In this document: positions 34,993 through 46,005 of the stretch, piece by piece
Numbering within the stretch: position 1 is the stretch's first letter
Layout: each line of letters opens with the position of its first letter
DNA from: Plazaster borealis
Lineage: Eukaryota; Echinodermata; Asteroidea; Forcipulatida; Labidiasteridae
Reading direction: 5' to 3'
Assembly: GCA_021014325.1 (NCBI GenBank)
Contig: CM037462.1
Coordinates: forward strand, 14,776,135 to 14,840,134
Length of the DNA: 64,000 nucleotides
The notes under the pieces: generated by a model
What the model was told of the DNA's origin: nothing
Databases searched by the model: none
What the model saw: the letters and a program-made list of their open reading frames with translations, nothing else
Program-made: the position numbers and the translations under genes

Positions 34993-35366
34993 AAAGGTAG
35001 TATACAGGATTGGTAAGGATAACAAACATCATGATTTAAAATTAGTCTGAAAGCTTACCGATTATGAAGTTCATTTTATTTTAGAACAAGTTTTTCTGTT
35101 AAATATTTCCCTCTGAAATAAAGTCATATTCAAGAAAACTGTATTTGAACCTCTAAAAAAAAACCCAACAACTGATTTCGGTTGTTACAACCAAAATTAA
35201 GGACAATGTGTTTACATGCTGAAAATTGTGCAAGGTTTTTCACTATTTTCTCCGGACACAACATGAGGTTTAGCCCAAGTTTTTTATTTCTTGTTTAATA
35301 GTTGATCACACCAAACATGAACACTGAACATCTGCGACTATTGTGTCAGCTTATACCTATAAGGGT
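34993..35366 (+). mobile_element. MITE-4 copy
   Basis: TTAAAGGTAGTATACAGGAT to the diverged right end GCTTATACCTATAAGGGTC. Confidence 0.8.
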
Positions 35367-35374
35367 CAAACAAA

Positions 35375-35640
35375 ATTATATTCTTTATCCCCGATGCAAA
35401 ATTAACATCTATTAAATCGTTGCGGTAACCGCTGCTAACACATAGGATTCGAACAGCCTCTAGCCACCGGCTAGCTCAGTGGTCTAGTGGTAAGACATCT
35501 GCTCTAGCAATGCAAAGGTTGTGGGTTCGAATCCCACCCGAGTGATTTGCCTGTGGATTTCTTTCACAGAACTCGGGAAAGTACTGAGTATAGACGGTGC
35601 TTAATACACATCGGTGTAAGGGTAAAAACAAAATTGTATT
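35375..35640 (+). mobile_element. SINE family B (tRNA-derived)
   Basis: Head with A box TAGTGGTAAGAC, TCTGCTCTAG and B box GGTTCGAATCCC; tail GAACTCGGGAAAGTACTGAG then ACACATCGGTGTAAGGGT. The leader GTTGCGGTAACCGCTG is shared with 37545. Confidence 0.8.
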
Positions 35641-35668
35641 TAATGAAATACTTCCACTGTAATCTGAC

Positions 35669-35800
35669 CTTTTTCTTTCTTGGCGTGCATCGCTAAGAAC
35701 ACCAGCGGCATGGCGAGAGCATTGTGTCTCTTGAAGGCATCTGAACTGTGCCTGGACATCGCTTGTAACGTCAACCCACAAGCTGTGTGTAAAGCTTCGT
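35669..35800 (-). CDS. ECPAS: ECM29 exon 22
   Basis: Residues 893-936 plus one base: DEALHTACGLTLQAMSRHSS to MPLVFLAMHAKKEK. Acceptor TTTTCAG, donor GTCAGA. The LPLAFLGMH-type helix is preserved. Confidence 0.94.
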
Positions 35801-35977
35801 CTGAAAATACAAACCAAATATTCACAAACTTATCAGGACCAAATTTCATAGGCTTAGTAATTTTTGCTGAGCTCAGACAAATCTTGCTCAGTAGAAACTT
35901 GTTACCAGCCAAAGTGACTTAGAGGTTACATTGTTGTGACTGATGCCCCGCTTGTTTTTGCTTGTTTATCAGCATAA

Positions 35978-36120
35978 GGCCACATAATAATGCAAAATGT
36001 TGAGCATCCTTTTTTTTTGGGGGGGGTGGGGGAGTTTTTTTGTTTTTTGTTTTGTTTTAAGTTTTGTTGACATGGCAAAATATGAAATAAAGAATAAAGA
36101 AATCATCACAATCACTATAA
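35978..36120. repeat. Partial copy of the 39251-39716 element
   Basis: AAGGCCACATAATAATGC, a T/G homopolymer and AAAGAAATCATCACAATCAC are shared with the longer element. Confidence 0.55.
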
Positions 36121-36382
36121 AACACCTTGTAAACCGTCACATGGTGCTATGTAAATAAATGGGTCTTACATTTCAAACACAGCTCTGCATACCTTGTAGA
36201 ACAAACAAAATGAGTGTTTTGAGATGCCCTCGGGTGTGATAAAGCACTTTATAAGAACTGCGTATTATTAGCACTATTATTTTTATTTATATGAAGGTAT
36301 GAAGGAAAAAGAATGCTGCCTAGAAATTCATCTGAAGAAAAAAAATGCAGGGTTATGTTTTCGGGGCATCTTGTACTCTTAC

Positions 36383-36449
36383 CGTCTTTTTCTGTGTACC
36401 AATTCTTTAACCTTGTTATCACTTTCTCCACACTGCTGTCTTTTGCAAC
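36383..36449 (-). CDS. ECPAS: ECM29 exon 21
   Basis: Residues 871-892 plus one base: VAKDSSVEKVITRLKNWYTE, then KD. Donor GTAAGA. The acceptor pyrimidine tract is almost pure C (36452-36471 read as G on the plus strand), a length-unstable homopolymer. Confidence 0.93.
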
Positions 36450-36954
36450 CTGGGGGCGGGGGGGGGGGGGGAGAGAAACACCATAAAATCTTCAATATCG
36501 ATTTGAAAAAAAGACGACTAACAAGGTAAAAGAGAAAGTGTAACCGATGTAAAGTTGTTCTCAATATTAGTAGTGAAATACGGTCCTTGATGAATTTTTC
36601 ATATTTTTGCTTATTGACCCCTTGCACGAACGTCACACGCGACTACCGTCCGACACGCTCGCCATTTTGGGAGTCAAATTGCACATAAAAATATGGTGAA
36701 CGTGTAAACGCTGCATCACCTGAGATGCGCACTACACTGTATAACATACGGGGACATGGAATCCCAAAATGGCGCAACTAAAATTGTTGTGATGATGAAA
36801 TCAGGTGAATTGGGTAAATACAAGATATTTTGTTAAACAACTGTTTCGTCATAGCCAAAAAACGCTGTAACTTTATTTTGTAACAATGTCATATCTTGCA
36901 CAAAAGAGGCTCTGTGCACTAAACATTCACACCAAAGGAGTTAGTGTTTACATC

Positions 36955-37348
36955 CGTGGTAATAATAAATAATAGTGGCTTCTTATATAGCACTCATATC
37001 TGTCACTCAGTGACGCTCAAGGCGCTTCAACATTCAGTATTTTCCTGCAAAGTATGTGGGGCTATGTAAGTATGAGACCTACTCCTTTACATCGCACCAT
37101 GTAATGGTTTACAAGGTGCTGTGGCGCAATATGCAGCCAATCAAACCAGGAACACCGGGGCGAACCCCTTCTCTTTTTGAAAAGTGCACTGGGTTCTTTT
37201 ACATGCATTGCACAACACACGGGACCAACGGCTTTACGTCCTATCCGAAGGACGCAGCAATAATGGTCAAGTGTCTCTCTGCTGATCAGAAACACCAGAG
37301 CTTGAGTCCGGTGCTCTTATACGCTCGGCCACGACACGCCACGTAGTG
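36955..37348 (-). mobile_element. SINE family C, full length
   Basis: Minus strand: head GGCGTGTCGTGGCCGAGCG, a body with GAAGGGGTTCGCCCC and GATTGGCTGCATATTGCGCC, then a LINE-like tail GCGCCTTGAGCGTCACTGAG and TATATAAGAAGCC with ATTATT units. A tRNA head plus CR1/L2-like tail is the classic SINE plan. It lacks most of the B-box region. Confidence 0.8.
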
Positions 37349-37499
37349 GTAGTAACTTTTATTTTAAACAAAATTTTCAGGCCTAGAATTTCACTGAAAC
37401 TGAAGCTCTGACCTTTGACTTAGTAAGCACAGAATTGGTTTTTTTTTAAAACTCTGGCGATAAGTGGTTAAGATAGATACACATCTTAAGATCTATCTT

Positions 37500-38030
37500 G
37501 GCGTGTCGTGGCCGAGCGGTTAAGAGCACCGAACTCAAACTCTGGTTTTAAGCTCCTATTAAATTGTTGCGGTACCCGCTGCAAAAATATAGGATTCGAA
37601 CTCCCTCTAGCTACCGGGCAATCTCGGTGGTCTAGTTGGTAAGACATCTGCTCTAGAATGGCAAAGGTCGTGCGTTCGAATCCCACCCGGATAATATGCC
37701 TGTAGAGGTTTTTTTTTCACAGGACTAGGGAAAGTACCAAGTATATAGTGTTTACACACATCGGTGTAAGGGTAAAACCAAATATATTCAAGCTCTGGTG
37801 TTTTTGATCAGCAGCTTGTGGGTTCGAGACCCGGTCATGACACTTGTATCATTAAGCAAGACACTTAACCATTATTGCTTCGTCCTCCAGATGGGACATA
37901 AAGCTGTAGGTCCAATGTGTTGTTATATAAAAACTATCAAGGCACGTAAAAGACCCCAGTACACACTTATCGCTAAGAGAAGGGGTTCGCCCCAGTGTGT
38001 CTGGCAGTGCGTTCTTCAATCATGAAGGCT
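37500..38030 (+). mobile_element. SINE family C split by a SINE family B
   Basis: The head TGTCGTGGCCGAGCGGTTAA stops at AAACTCTGGT (37545), SINE B occupies about 37546-37790, and family C resumes AAGCTCTGGTGTTTTTGATC. The repeated CAA(A/G)CTCTGGT is the target duplication. Confidence 0.85.
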
Positions 38031-38153
38031 GCACTCAAAAGGAAGAAGGAAGAAGCACTTTGTGAAAAAAAAATCATCTCTTGGACATGTAACGTAAGGT
38101 TCCATGAGATTTTAAAGTTGACATGGCCCTGATCAAGTTGTTTATATTCTCAC

Positions 38154-38245
38154 CTTGATGAGATGACCAATTGCTGCTGCGTTTGATTTTCTGACCGCCA
38201 AGCTCTTATCGTTCAGACCCGACAAAAATGCACTAAGAAGCTTTC
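38154..38245 (-). CDS. ECPAS: ECM29 exon 20
   Basis: Residues 840-870: GKLLSAFLSGLNDKSLAVRK, then SNAAAIGHLIK. Acceptor TCTTCAG, donor GTGAGA. LxSGLxDxxxxVxKS-A-GHL is conserved. Confidence 0.95.
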
Positions 38246-38344
38246 CTGAAGAAAAAAAAAGAACAATTAAATCAATTAACTCGCTGTCTTGGTCTTTGCA
38301 TTCTCTTGACAACTGAAAATCACACAAACAAAATCCCTAAAACT

Positions 38345-38950
38345 TTAAAGGGACACATTGCCTTGGATTGGGCATTTGAAAGCGGTTTTTTTAATGAAAT
38401 GAATATGGTTGGAAAGATGTTTTTGAAAGTAGAATATATGTGACCTGCTATATCAAAATGAGGAATGTCTCGGATGGGGACATTACGTGTAATTTGACAC
38501 CAACTATTGGCAACTTGAAACGTAAACAAAATTTGTTGAAAAAACTGACATTTTTATTTATGTACTCTTAATCTCGTTTTGCTTGCTATGGTCTTACCTT
38601 TTCGTCAAAAGATTAATAAAGATGGAAAAACAGACGATTTCTGAACCATGTTCTTGTCCTAATTATCACAAAATGTTTGTAAACAACTCCCAAGAGACGA
38701 AAATGTATTCCTTTGTGAAGCGCCATCGATGCGTAATGCTTAACGAAACCCATGCATGATATACACCAATAGAAATTATTATTGATCCACATGCCTCAAA
38801 ATCATGTGGTTTTCTTTTTACTTTGTGAACTAACATGGTCTGCCATTTTGTGGAGTCAAAAAAGTTGGTTCTACAAAATGGCGGACAGTATTAGTTCACA
38901 AAATAAAAGGAAAACCACACAATTTTGAGGCATATTTGTGTGGATCATTT
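38345..38950. mobile_element. TTAA-type family G element, rearranged
   Basis: Starts TTAA-AGGGACACATTGCCTT; contains an internal foldback where GTGAACTAACATGGTCTGCC pairs with sequence ending TATTAGTTCAC. The right side ends inside the ECM29 exon 19 donor region. A compact copy is at 56424-56608. Confidence 0.7.
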
Positions 38951-38952
38951 AC

Positions 38953-39019
38953 CTGCAAAGGGTGCCAGATCCAGAGGGCACTGGTGAGTCAGAAGAATCA
39001 GGAAGTTAGCGCAGCCAGC
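38953..39019 (-). CDS. ECPAS: ECM29 exon 19
   Basis: Residues 818-839 plus one base: AGCANFLILLTHQCPLDLAP, then FA. Acceptor ATTACAG, donor GTAAAT. A repeat related to the TTAA-type family G begins within about 6 bp of the donor. Confidence 0.93.
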
Positions 39020-39250
39020 CTGTAATTAAAAGATGACATGGAGGAACCAAGCATGCGAAAAGTCATTGTCAGAACATTTTAAACCCTTTTTCGTTGGAAG
39101 CGTCACCTATACTGACTGAACTTTATTTCGAAACCACAAGAGAGCAAACAATTTATACAGAGAGAATGACGGTGTAGATACATAATGCAGATCAAAATAT
39201 AAATACTACAATGCTTGGATCAACATATATAATTTGTGGTTCTACTTTTA

Positions 39251-39716
39251 GGCCACATAAAAAAAAGAAATTGTTGATCATCCCCGCCCGACCCTAAGAA
39301 ACCCCCAGACCCAATTTTTTTTCTTTTTTTCTTTTCTTTCTTTTTAAATCTTAAAAAACGGTCTTTTCAATGATCTTTTCAATCAAATTTGGCTCCCAGA
39401 TTTTTCAGCTGATATTTTTTCAAAATCCATAGGTTGGAAATATTTGAAGAAAGGTTGTGTTGGCAAAAACAAGAACAATTCTTCAAATATTTACTTAAGA
39501 AAATGTTCACAGAAAATGTCATCTAGGAGTTAAATGGGTTTAACAAAACAATTAAAAACATCGAAATCACACAAACCCTGTTTTATAGTGATTGTGATGA
39601 TTTCTTTATTCTTTATTTCATATTTTGCCATGTCCTAAAAAATAAAAACCGCTCTCCCACCCCAACTTCCCACCAAAAAAGGACGATCAACAATTTTTAA
39701 ATTTTATGTGGCCTTA
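39251..39716. mobile_element. Foldback element, about 465 bp
   Basis: Ends AGGCCACATAAAAAAAAG and TTTTATGTGGCCT, followed inward by TTGTTGATCATCC and GGACGATCAACAA. The remainder of intron 18 from 39717 to 40200 shows nothing recognisable. Confidence 0.8.
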
Positions 39717-40206
39717 TGGAAAAGTCGCTGTATTCAGTACAAAACAAGGACAAGAGATTTTCACTGACTCAACTTTCTTTTCATTTTGGGGGGTAAAGTC
39801 CAAATAAATAATAAATTTAATAAAAAACACAGGCTTCTGCCAGAATTTTTTTGTGGATTCATGTCTAAGTTCTATTTAGCCTGGACTCAAACCAAAGAAG
39901 TCTCAAAACTTACGGCTTTGGATACAACTTTTTACTGGTAAATACAAAATTTTACATGTTGTTGAAAATAATACGTGGAAGGAAATGGGCAAGTTTAATT
40001 CAAAAAAATTGAAAATGTGTGGGGGTCGGAAAAAGAGGAAAATTCCGTCAGTGGTGGTTGGAGAATCCTGAATGCCGGGCGGGTTCTCCAGCACCGACCA
40101 CCGTGGGCAGAACCCTGAAAGCAGATTGAAGCAGTACTCCCTAAACACGCTTATTTTCATTATCTCGATATAAGGCAAAACATGTATACTAATTATTACA
40201 AAAGCT

Positions 40207-40285
40207 TAAAGGTACTTTACCAGATTGAAGGATTAAAAAACATCATTGTTTAATTTTAGTCTGAAAGCAAATTTTTTGTTTTTGT
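40207..40285 (+). repeat. MITE-4 left fragment
   Basis: TTAAAGGTACTTTACCAGAT and TTAATTTTAGTCTGAAAGC only; the right half is gone, replaced by the next element. Confidence 0.7.
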
Positions 40286-40291
40286 GATTAC

Positions 40292-41181
40292 CAGGGATGA
40301 GATTCTGAAAAAATGAAAAAGTCTGAAATTTGTTCATCACGGGAGGTGAACACACGTAAAGCTTAAAGTTTGTAAAAAAGGCACGTAAATCAAAATAACA
40401 CTGTAATGCATTAGCTACCTTTTAAAGTTTTTTACACATATTAAAAAAAATGTAAATTGGAAAATTGGCCAGAGGTTCCCCTATGGGTGGTTAACCCAAT
40501 GAAACAATTTGCATGAATAAAATATTGATAAATCATATTTTATTCATAAACAAACTGTAAAACTGTAAGCCACCAGATGTCACATACTTTCCAGGTTAAA
40601 AAGAACACAACATCCACTCCTGTGAGTCACAAAACTAGGTCAAAAACCCACAGAGACACCGCACGCACACCGCTAGTCTTTTGAGTGAAGCAACAGTATT
40701 ACAAACTAAAAGAATCTGTATAACAAACTCTAGAAGATTAACCACAAAGACACCGCACAGGCGGCTTGTCTTTTGAGTGAAGCACCAGTATTAAAAACTA
40801 ACCAACTGTAGAGGATTAAGATAAGAGTAATTTGGTCTCAATAGGAGTGTCAATCATTCTCCGGGAGTCCCAGGTGAGGCCTGGTACAACATTAAATAAA
40901 GAGAAGGATCTCCAACTGTCGGCATCGTCTGTGTAGAAAAGTTTGTTTTTTTCATAATCATTGACAACTGGGTAAAAAATATTCCGTGAAATCGCCCCAG
41001 TGGGTGGCAGTCTATTTTTTCAGCTCTAAGTTCCGGGCGGAAATTGTCAAAAGAAATTGCGGAAAAACTAGTCAATTTGCCAAAGTTGGAGATTTTAAAA
41101 AGTCTGAACTGGAAAAAAAAGACGGTTTTTCAAAGTCAGAAAGTCGGAATTCCGCCAAAAGGCGGAAGAATCTCATCCCTG
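40292..41181. mobile_element. CAGGGATGAGATTC element, 890 bp, 6-bp duplication
   Basis: Ends CAGGGATGAGATTC and GAATCTCATCCCTG; GATTAC at 40286-40291 and 41182-41187. The interior has a two-fold direct repeat built on GACACCGCAC and TCTTTTGAGTGAAGCA (40648-40820). No long frame. Confidence 0.75.
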
Positions 41182-41676
41182 GATTACAGGCTTTATGAAA
41201 TTGGGCCTACAATCCCGGCCATATCTCTTTGGGCCCCCGCAACAAAACATTATTATTATTTTTTATTCTTTACGCCCTACTCTGCGAACAATGAATGTTC
41301 AATGTGTGTGTACATTCTTAATTTTTCTTAAGCCTTCTTTTTATGTTTTTTGTATTTTTGTTTTTTCCAGGCTCAAAAATTTCAGACTCTTCCCGGCCCT
41401 ATCTCGCTGGGCCCTCAACCCCTGGCCCACGTTCATGTTGGCTCTCATTGCACTGTCTCCACTCCAGCTGGGGTTAACAACATTGAGTGGGGGAGTGGGG
41501 GAACAGGGGAGGGTATGTTTAGTTTCACATGGCCCAAGCATTTTGGCCAGGATTGTAGGTAATTTTCCCCATTGTTGAGAGTTCAGAGCATTCCTTATAT
41601 TTCTGAGAACAATAGATTTCACCCAGTAAGTTTGCTGCCACCTAGAGTTCCGGAATGGTCACCCATCCAACCCTAC

Positions 41677-41766
41677 CTTAGTCCCCATGCCGATTCCACT
41701 GCGTATGAGATCACACACCCTGGGCACCAACTCCACTAAGACTTCAGAGTCTACATACTGCGCACA
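41677..41766 (-). CDS. ECPAS: ECM29 exon 18
   Basis: Thirty codons, residues 788-817: [20 protein letters not shown], then [10 protein letters not shown]. Acceptor ATTACAG, donor GTAGGG, phases 0/0. Confidence 0.95.
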
Positions 41767-41802
41767 CTGTAATCAAAATCAACAATCCAATATGAGCCTG
41801 AT

Positions 41803-42233
41803 AATAATATAATAATACCGAGTTCTTATTTAGCGCTTTATCACACCCGATGGACGTATCAGCTACAGTAAGAGCTACAGTATTTATCCTGCAAGGTATG
41901 CGGGGCTACGTTTTTGAAGTATGAGACCTATTCCTTTACAAAGCACCATGTAACGGTTTACAAGGTGCTGTGGCGCAAAATGCAGCCAATCAAACCAGGA
42001 ACACCGGGGCGAACCCCTTCTTTTTACGATAAGTGCACCATGGGTTCTTTTACGTGCATTACACAACATACGGAACGTACGGCTTCACGTCCCATCCGAA
42101 GGACGCAGCAATAATGGTTAAGTGTCTTGCTTAAGGACACAAGTGTCACGACCGGGACTCGAACCCACACTCTGCTGATCAGAAACACCAGAGCTGGAGT
42201 CCGGAGTTCTTATCGGCTCGGCCACGACACGCC
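41803..42233 (-). mobile_element. SINE family C, full length
   Basis: Minus strand: head TGGCGTGTCGTGGCCGAGCC, B box GGTTCGAGTCCC, ACACTTGTGTCCTTAAGCAA, AAGGGGTTCGCCCC, and tail GATAAAGCGCTAAATAAGAA with ATTATT units. Complete head-to-tail. Confidence 0.85.
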
Positions 42234-42312
42234 ATGGTTGGGCAGTCTCCATGACACGCCACGGTTGGGCAGTCTCCACGACAAGCCACGGTTGGGCAGT
42301 CTCCATGACACA
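42226..42312. repeat. 27-bp tandem repeat, three copies
   Basis: CGCCACGGTTGGGCAGTCTC plus CATGACA, three times, fused to the head of the SINE C copy. It seems to be an amplification of the SINE edge and its flank. Confidence 0.85.
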
Positions 42313-42318
42313 ATGACG

Positions 42319-42572
42319 TAAGGCCGTGTTCCAAATGGCGGCTACGGCTGTGGCGGTTGCTAAGGGCAGACGTATTGGATGTTTATGCAGCCACTAATTC
42401 AGGGTTGCCCATGCTAAACTGAGGCCGTATCCAGATTGGCGGCTACAGCTATGGCTACAACTGTTGCTAAGGACGTACTATACTTCAACACATGATGATG
42501 CAGGAAATCTAGCCGTAGCCGTAGCCGTAGCTGTAGCCATAGCTGTAGCAGTTAATTCGGACACGGCCTTTG
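42319..42572. mobile_element. Foldback with GGCTAC-rich arms
   Basis: Left AAGGCCGTGTTCCAAATGGC with GGCTACGGCTGTGGC; right CCGTAGCCGTAGCCGTAGC and TTCGGACACGGCCTT. An internal second left-like end (GAGGCCGTATCCAGATTGGC) at 42421 shows partial duplication. Confidence 0.8.
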
Positions 42573-42884
42573 GCTGGGCGGTACAATAGACTGGTGCCTA
42601 TTATGCATTGATTGAGAGTGCTGCAATCATAGATGAGCTTGGGACACCTGACCAATAATGGCTTTGTACAGCTGAATCCTTCAGAAACAAAGCAACTTTG
42701 AATTTTGATGGATCGGGGATCAACAAACTCCATAATAATAAAAACAATACTTTGGGAGGCTAATCATCCTAACTCGCAGCTGAGAAACTGAATTGCAAAT
42801 AACGCGGCTACAACATGTTCCAGCCGCAGGCATGTAAAGGCGCCTACGGCAGCCAGCCACATCGACCCATATATCGTCACCGTT

Positions 42885-43182
42885 TTCACGAAGAGCCACA
42901 TATCTTAAAATGACAAAAATAGATTATTACAAAAAGGGGCCTTTATCTCAATGAATGCATTTTTGCGTTTTCACGAACAGCCATCGGCCCAAAAACACAT
43001 TGTAATACATTGCAACAAATATAGATCAAATCGTTTTTCCGTTTTCACGAAGAGCCACTTATGTCAGCGTGCGCGTGATCACGTGACATACGCGCCCCTT
43101 TCCTATGTAAAAACACGTTAACCAGTTGGGCGTTTAAGAAGGTCAACTCACCTTTTCGGTTTCACGAAGAGCCACGTATCTT
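42885..43182. repeat. Interspersed TTTTCACGAAGAGCCAC motif, four copies
   Basis: The motif occurs near 42887, 42969, 43045 and 43161, each followed by a short variable spacer (TATCT or TATGT common). Spacing 76-116 bp. Function unknown. Confidence 0.75.
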
Positions 43183-43490
43183 TGACTAATTACTATGGCA
43201 ATTAGCCAATACATTTAACGAAATTAATAAGTCAATAGGGTTGTTAAACTTATACAGAATCACATAAGAGGTCTTTGAATGCAAACCGTGGCTTTAGTAT
43301 TGCAGATATTGCAGTTTTAAGCCAAGCACAGTGTAAAATGTAATTCTCAATCAAGCGTTTGGACAGGAGAGAACTAATGCACAACTCTACTCAAATTTAT
43401 TTTCTGCATATGATGTGAATAAATAATAACCATAGCAACTGATGAGTATCGGAGCTGATTTGAGTGATAATTGAGATGTTAGTTACTCAC

Positions 43491-43550
43491 CATGTTGATC
43501 ATTTCCATCATCGGAGAACTCTTACTCACAGCTATCCGAGCGTTATCCAA
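43491..43550 (-). CDS. ECPAS: ECM29 exon 17 (60 bases)
   Basis: Twenty codons, residues 768-787: LDNARIAVSKSSPMMEMINM. Acceptor TTTATAG, donor GTGAGT, phases 0/0. SSPMMExINM is a family signature. Confidence 0.95.
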
Positions 43551-44082
43551 CTATAAACAAAATCCAGAATAAAAAAAAATAAAAACAATTATTTATCAAA
43601 CCATATCTATTCTTGGTTTTAATACACATGGAAAATAACATTTTTTTTTAAGGGGTGATTAAGAATTAAGGGGTTAATAAGGGTTTAGACCAGTCAGGAA
43701 CAGGATGAAGCACTAACAAAAAAGCCCCAAGAAACAAATGTAAAGGGCCCATAAAACGTGACTATCTGCAATGGCTTTTGCTAACACTACGCGCAGCAAC
43801 GTGCGGCCATTGTTTACACTGCACTTATTTGACCAGTGAATGCTAAACTGGTGAAATTGAATTACTTCTATTGACTGTTGAATGCTGATTCAACGGGGGA
43901 TTCATTTTGAAACGAAATTGAATAAGCCGAGTGTTAAAATGAATGGATTTTTTTTTTAAATTTGCCGGGAAAACCTATATTATTATTATTATTATTTTGG
44001 GGGTGATGCAACGTTTTAGAATTGACACAATGAAATACACTGCTTGTCCACTGCGTTGAAGACTAAAAACTTGTAGGCTGAC

Positions 44083-44245
44083 CTTTTCCTGACTGTCTTG
44101 GTTCTGACCGACGTGTAGGCTGAGGTAGTTCATAGCCTGGTGTTCCAGACCGCTGAGTGACTCCAACTGTGCGGTTACCAGTACTGCCATGTGGGGTTTT
44201 AACCTGCTGCCTGCCTTCTTGCTGATTTGGACTAAGGTGTACAGG
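44083..44245 (-). CDS. ECPAS: ECM29 exon 16
   Basis: Residues 713-767: [20 protein letters not shown] to QNQDSQEK. Acceptor TGGCTAG, donor GTCAGC (weak). [19 protein letters not shown] matches the conserved helix pair. Confidence 0.94.
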
Positions 44246-45113
44246 CTAGCCAAGCAAATAATGAGAGTACGAAACAATTACACGCTGGAATTATACCAAT
44301 TGTGTACTCATTATTATTTCAAAACTTTAAAAATTTCATTTTTTTCCCCTTCCATTTTTAGAAACATTTATTTCCATATTTCATAAGCACAGAATAATAC
44401 AAGTAATAACAGGAATTTACAACAATGGAGGGCTAAACACAAGAAGCTTATAAAGGGAGAGCCTTGAACAATAAAAACAATTAAATCTAATAGGATATTA
44501 AACTACAACATACAGAATCAAAAAATATTTACAGAAACTTCAAGACAAAGTTGTTTTCTCTTCCAAAGATTAGGGACCTTATCACAAATTAGTCCAGGAC
44601 AACCAGCGGATAAGTAACGTCCAGGACATGGTTTTTTACCCTCCGTTAATTCACCTTGTTCGAAAATGGGTGCCGGAGAAAACATGGGAGAAGTTCACAG
44701 TGCCTGGGGTTACATTTGTTTACAAGACGTAGAGACTTAAATCGCTATCTACTGGGAAACAAGCAGGGGATCTCTACATGGCTCAACTGTAATCAACTCA
44801 TCTACACTACACATCTTAGTGAAATACAATGACCTCCAAACCTTCCAGATCACTCCAAAATCACAAGTTTGTTTATACTACATATAATCAGCCAGTCAAA
44901 CCGCAGAGTGCTCAGCGGGGTGCATTGGCATGGGGCATGTCTTTAGTGCATCAGGGAACTGTGTGCCTTTCAGCGAGTAAAACCATGTCTCTCATAGAAA
45001 TACAGTCCGATGGAAATCCAACAAAAATTTGACATCGGAGAATTGTTATGCGACTACATGTACCCGTCCTTGATTAATTATGACAAGACCCACTACAACC
45101 TGCTAAGACTTAC

Positions 45114-45235
45114 CTGATGTTCCGAACCTCCTCCACTCTGCTTGGGAGTCCATGCTCCAGCAAACACGGTAAGACCAGTGCCAAGGCTTGCTCGCCCACC
45201 TTGCCGTAGGATAGATCACACATCTTGATGCACAC
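45114..45235 (-). CDS. ECPAS: ECM29 exon 15
   Basis: Residues 673-712 plus two bases: VCIKMCDLSYGKVGEQALAL, then VLPCLLEHGLPSRVEEVRNI. Acceptor CAAAAG with a poor pyrimidine tract, donor GTAAGT. It aligns with the family segment ending TEVRALSINTLVKI. Confidence 0.92.
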
Positions 45236-45299
45236 CTTTTGATTAATCAATTAATCATTTAACATCAAGTAATAAACCACAAGGGAAACTGAAAGGGAA

Positions 45300-45540
45300 A
45301 ATTTTAATTAATTTGAGGTAGAACAAAGAAAAAATTTACTCAAGTGGGATGTGAACTACAACCTCTGGATTGATGTGCCGAGGCTCTACAAAATGAGCTA
45401 TCGGATTAACGTGCCGGCGATCTACCAACTGAGCTAGATAGCTCAGTTGGTAGAGTGCCGTCACATTAAACCGGAGGTCGTAGATTCAAATCCCGCTGTA
45501 GTAAATATTTTGTTGTTCACCCAAAATTTTAATTAATTAT
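45300..45540. mobile_element. SINE A head-to-head inverted pair
   Basis: A reverse copy (about 45300-45435) and a forward copy (45431-45540) meet at CTACCAACTGAGCTA and TAGCTCAGTTGGTAG, sharing the tRNA-like A box. Both tails are recognisable. Confidence 0.8.
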
Positions 45541-46005
45541 TTAATGAGCTTAGAAATTATTATTAAATATGTTGCAAATAATGAAACCAACCGTGTGACA
45601 AGGTCATCAACCCTCCTAATTCAAAACACATTTGCCACTAAGTTGACTAATCATTCGGAACAATTAATTATGCATTCACCACATGATAGCATATTGCAGG
45701 CTGGCCTAGTACATCTATCATTCAAAACCACAGTGGATGATATTAAATGGTCAGACAGTGGGAGGGTTGACTGTGTATTGTGCAGATGCATTCACCAAAT
45801 GATATCAAATTGCTAGCTGACATAGTTAATCTAATATTCAAAACCAAAGTGGATGATATTAAATGGTCAGACAGTAGGAGGGTTTTTGCACCATTTTAAA
45901 TCTCTTTTCCTTTTTCATTCAGAAATAAACACATCCAAGCTTTCAGAAAAGTTCACAAATTTCGCTGCTATAGAAACCGTATAAAATAAAATAACATTCT
46001 CTAAC

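Noticed and set aside
44829..45032. Extra ECM29 exon in intron 15
   Set aside because: It is on the plus strand, opposite to the gene, and the flanking exons join in frame without it.
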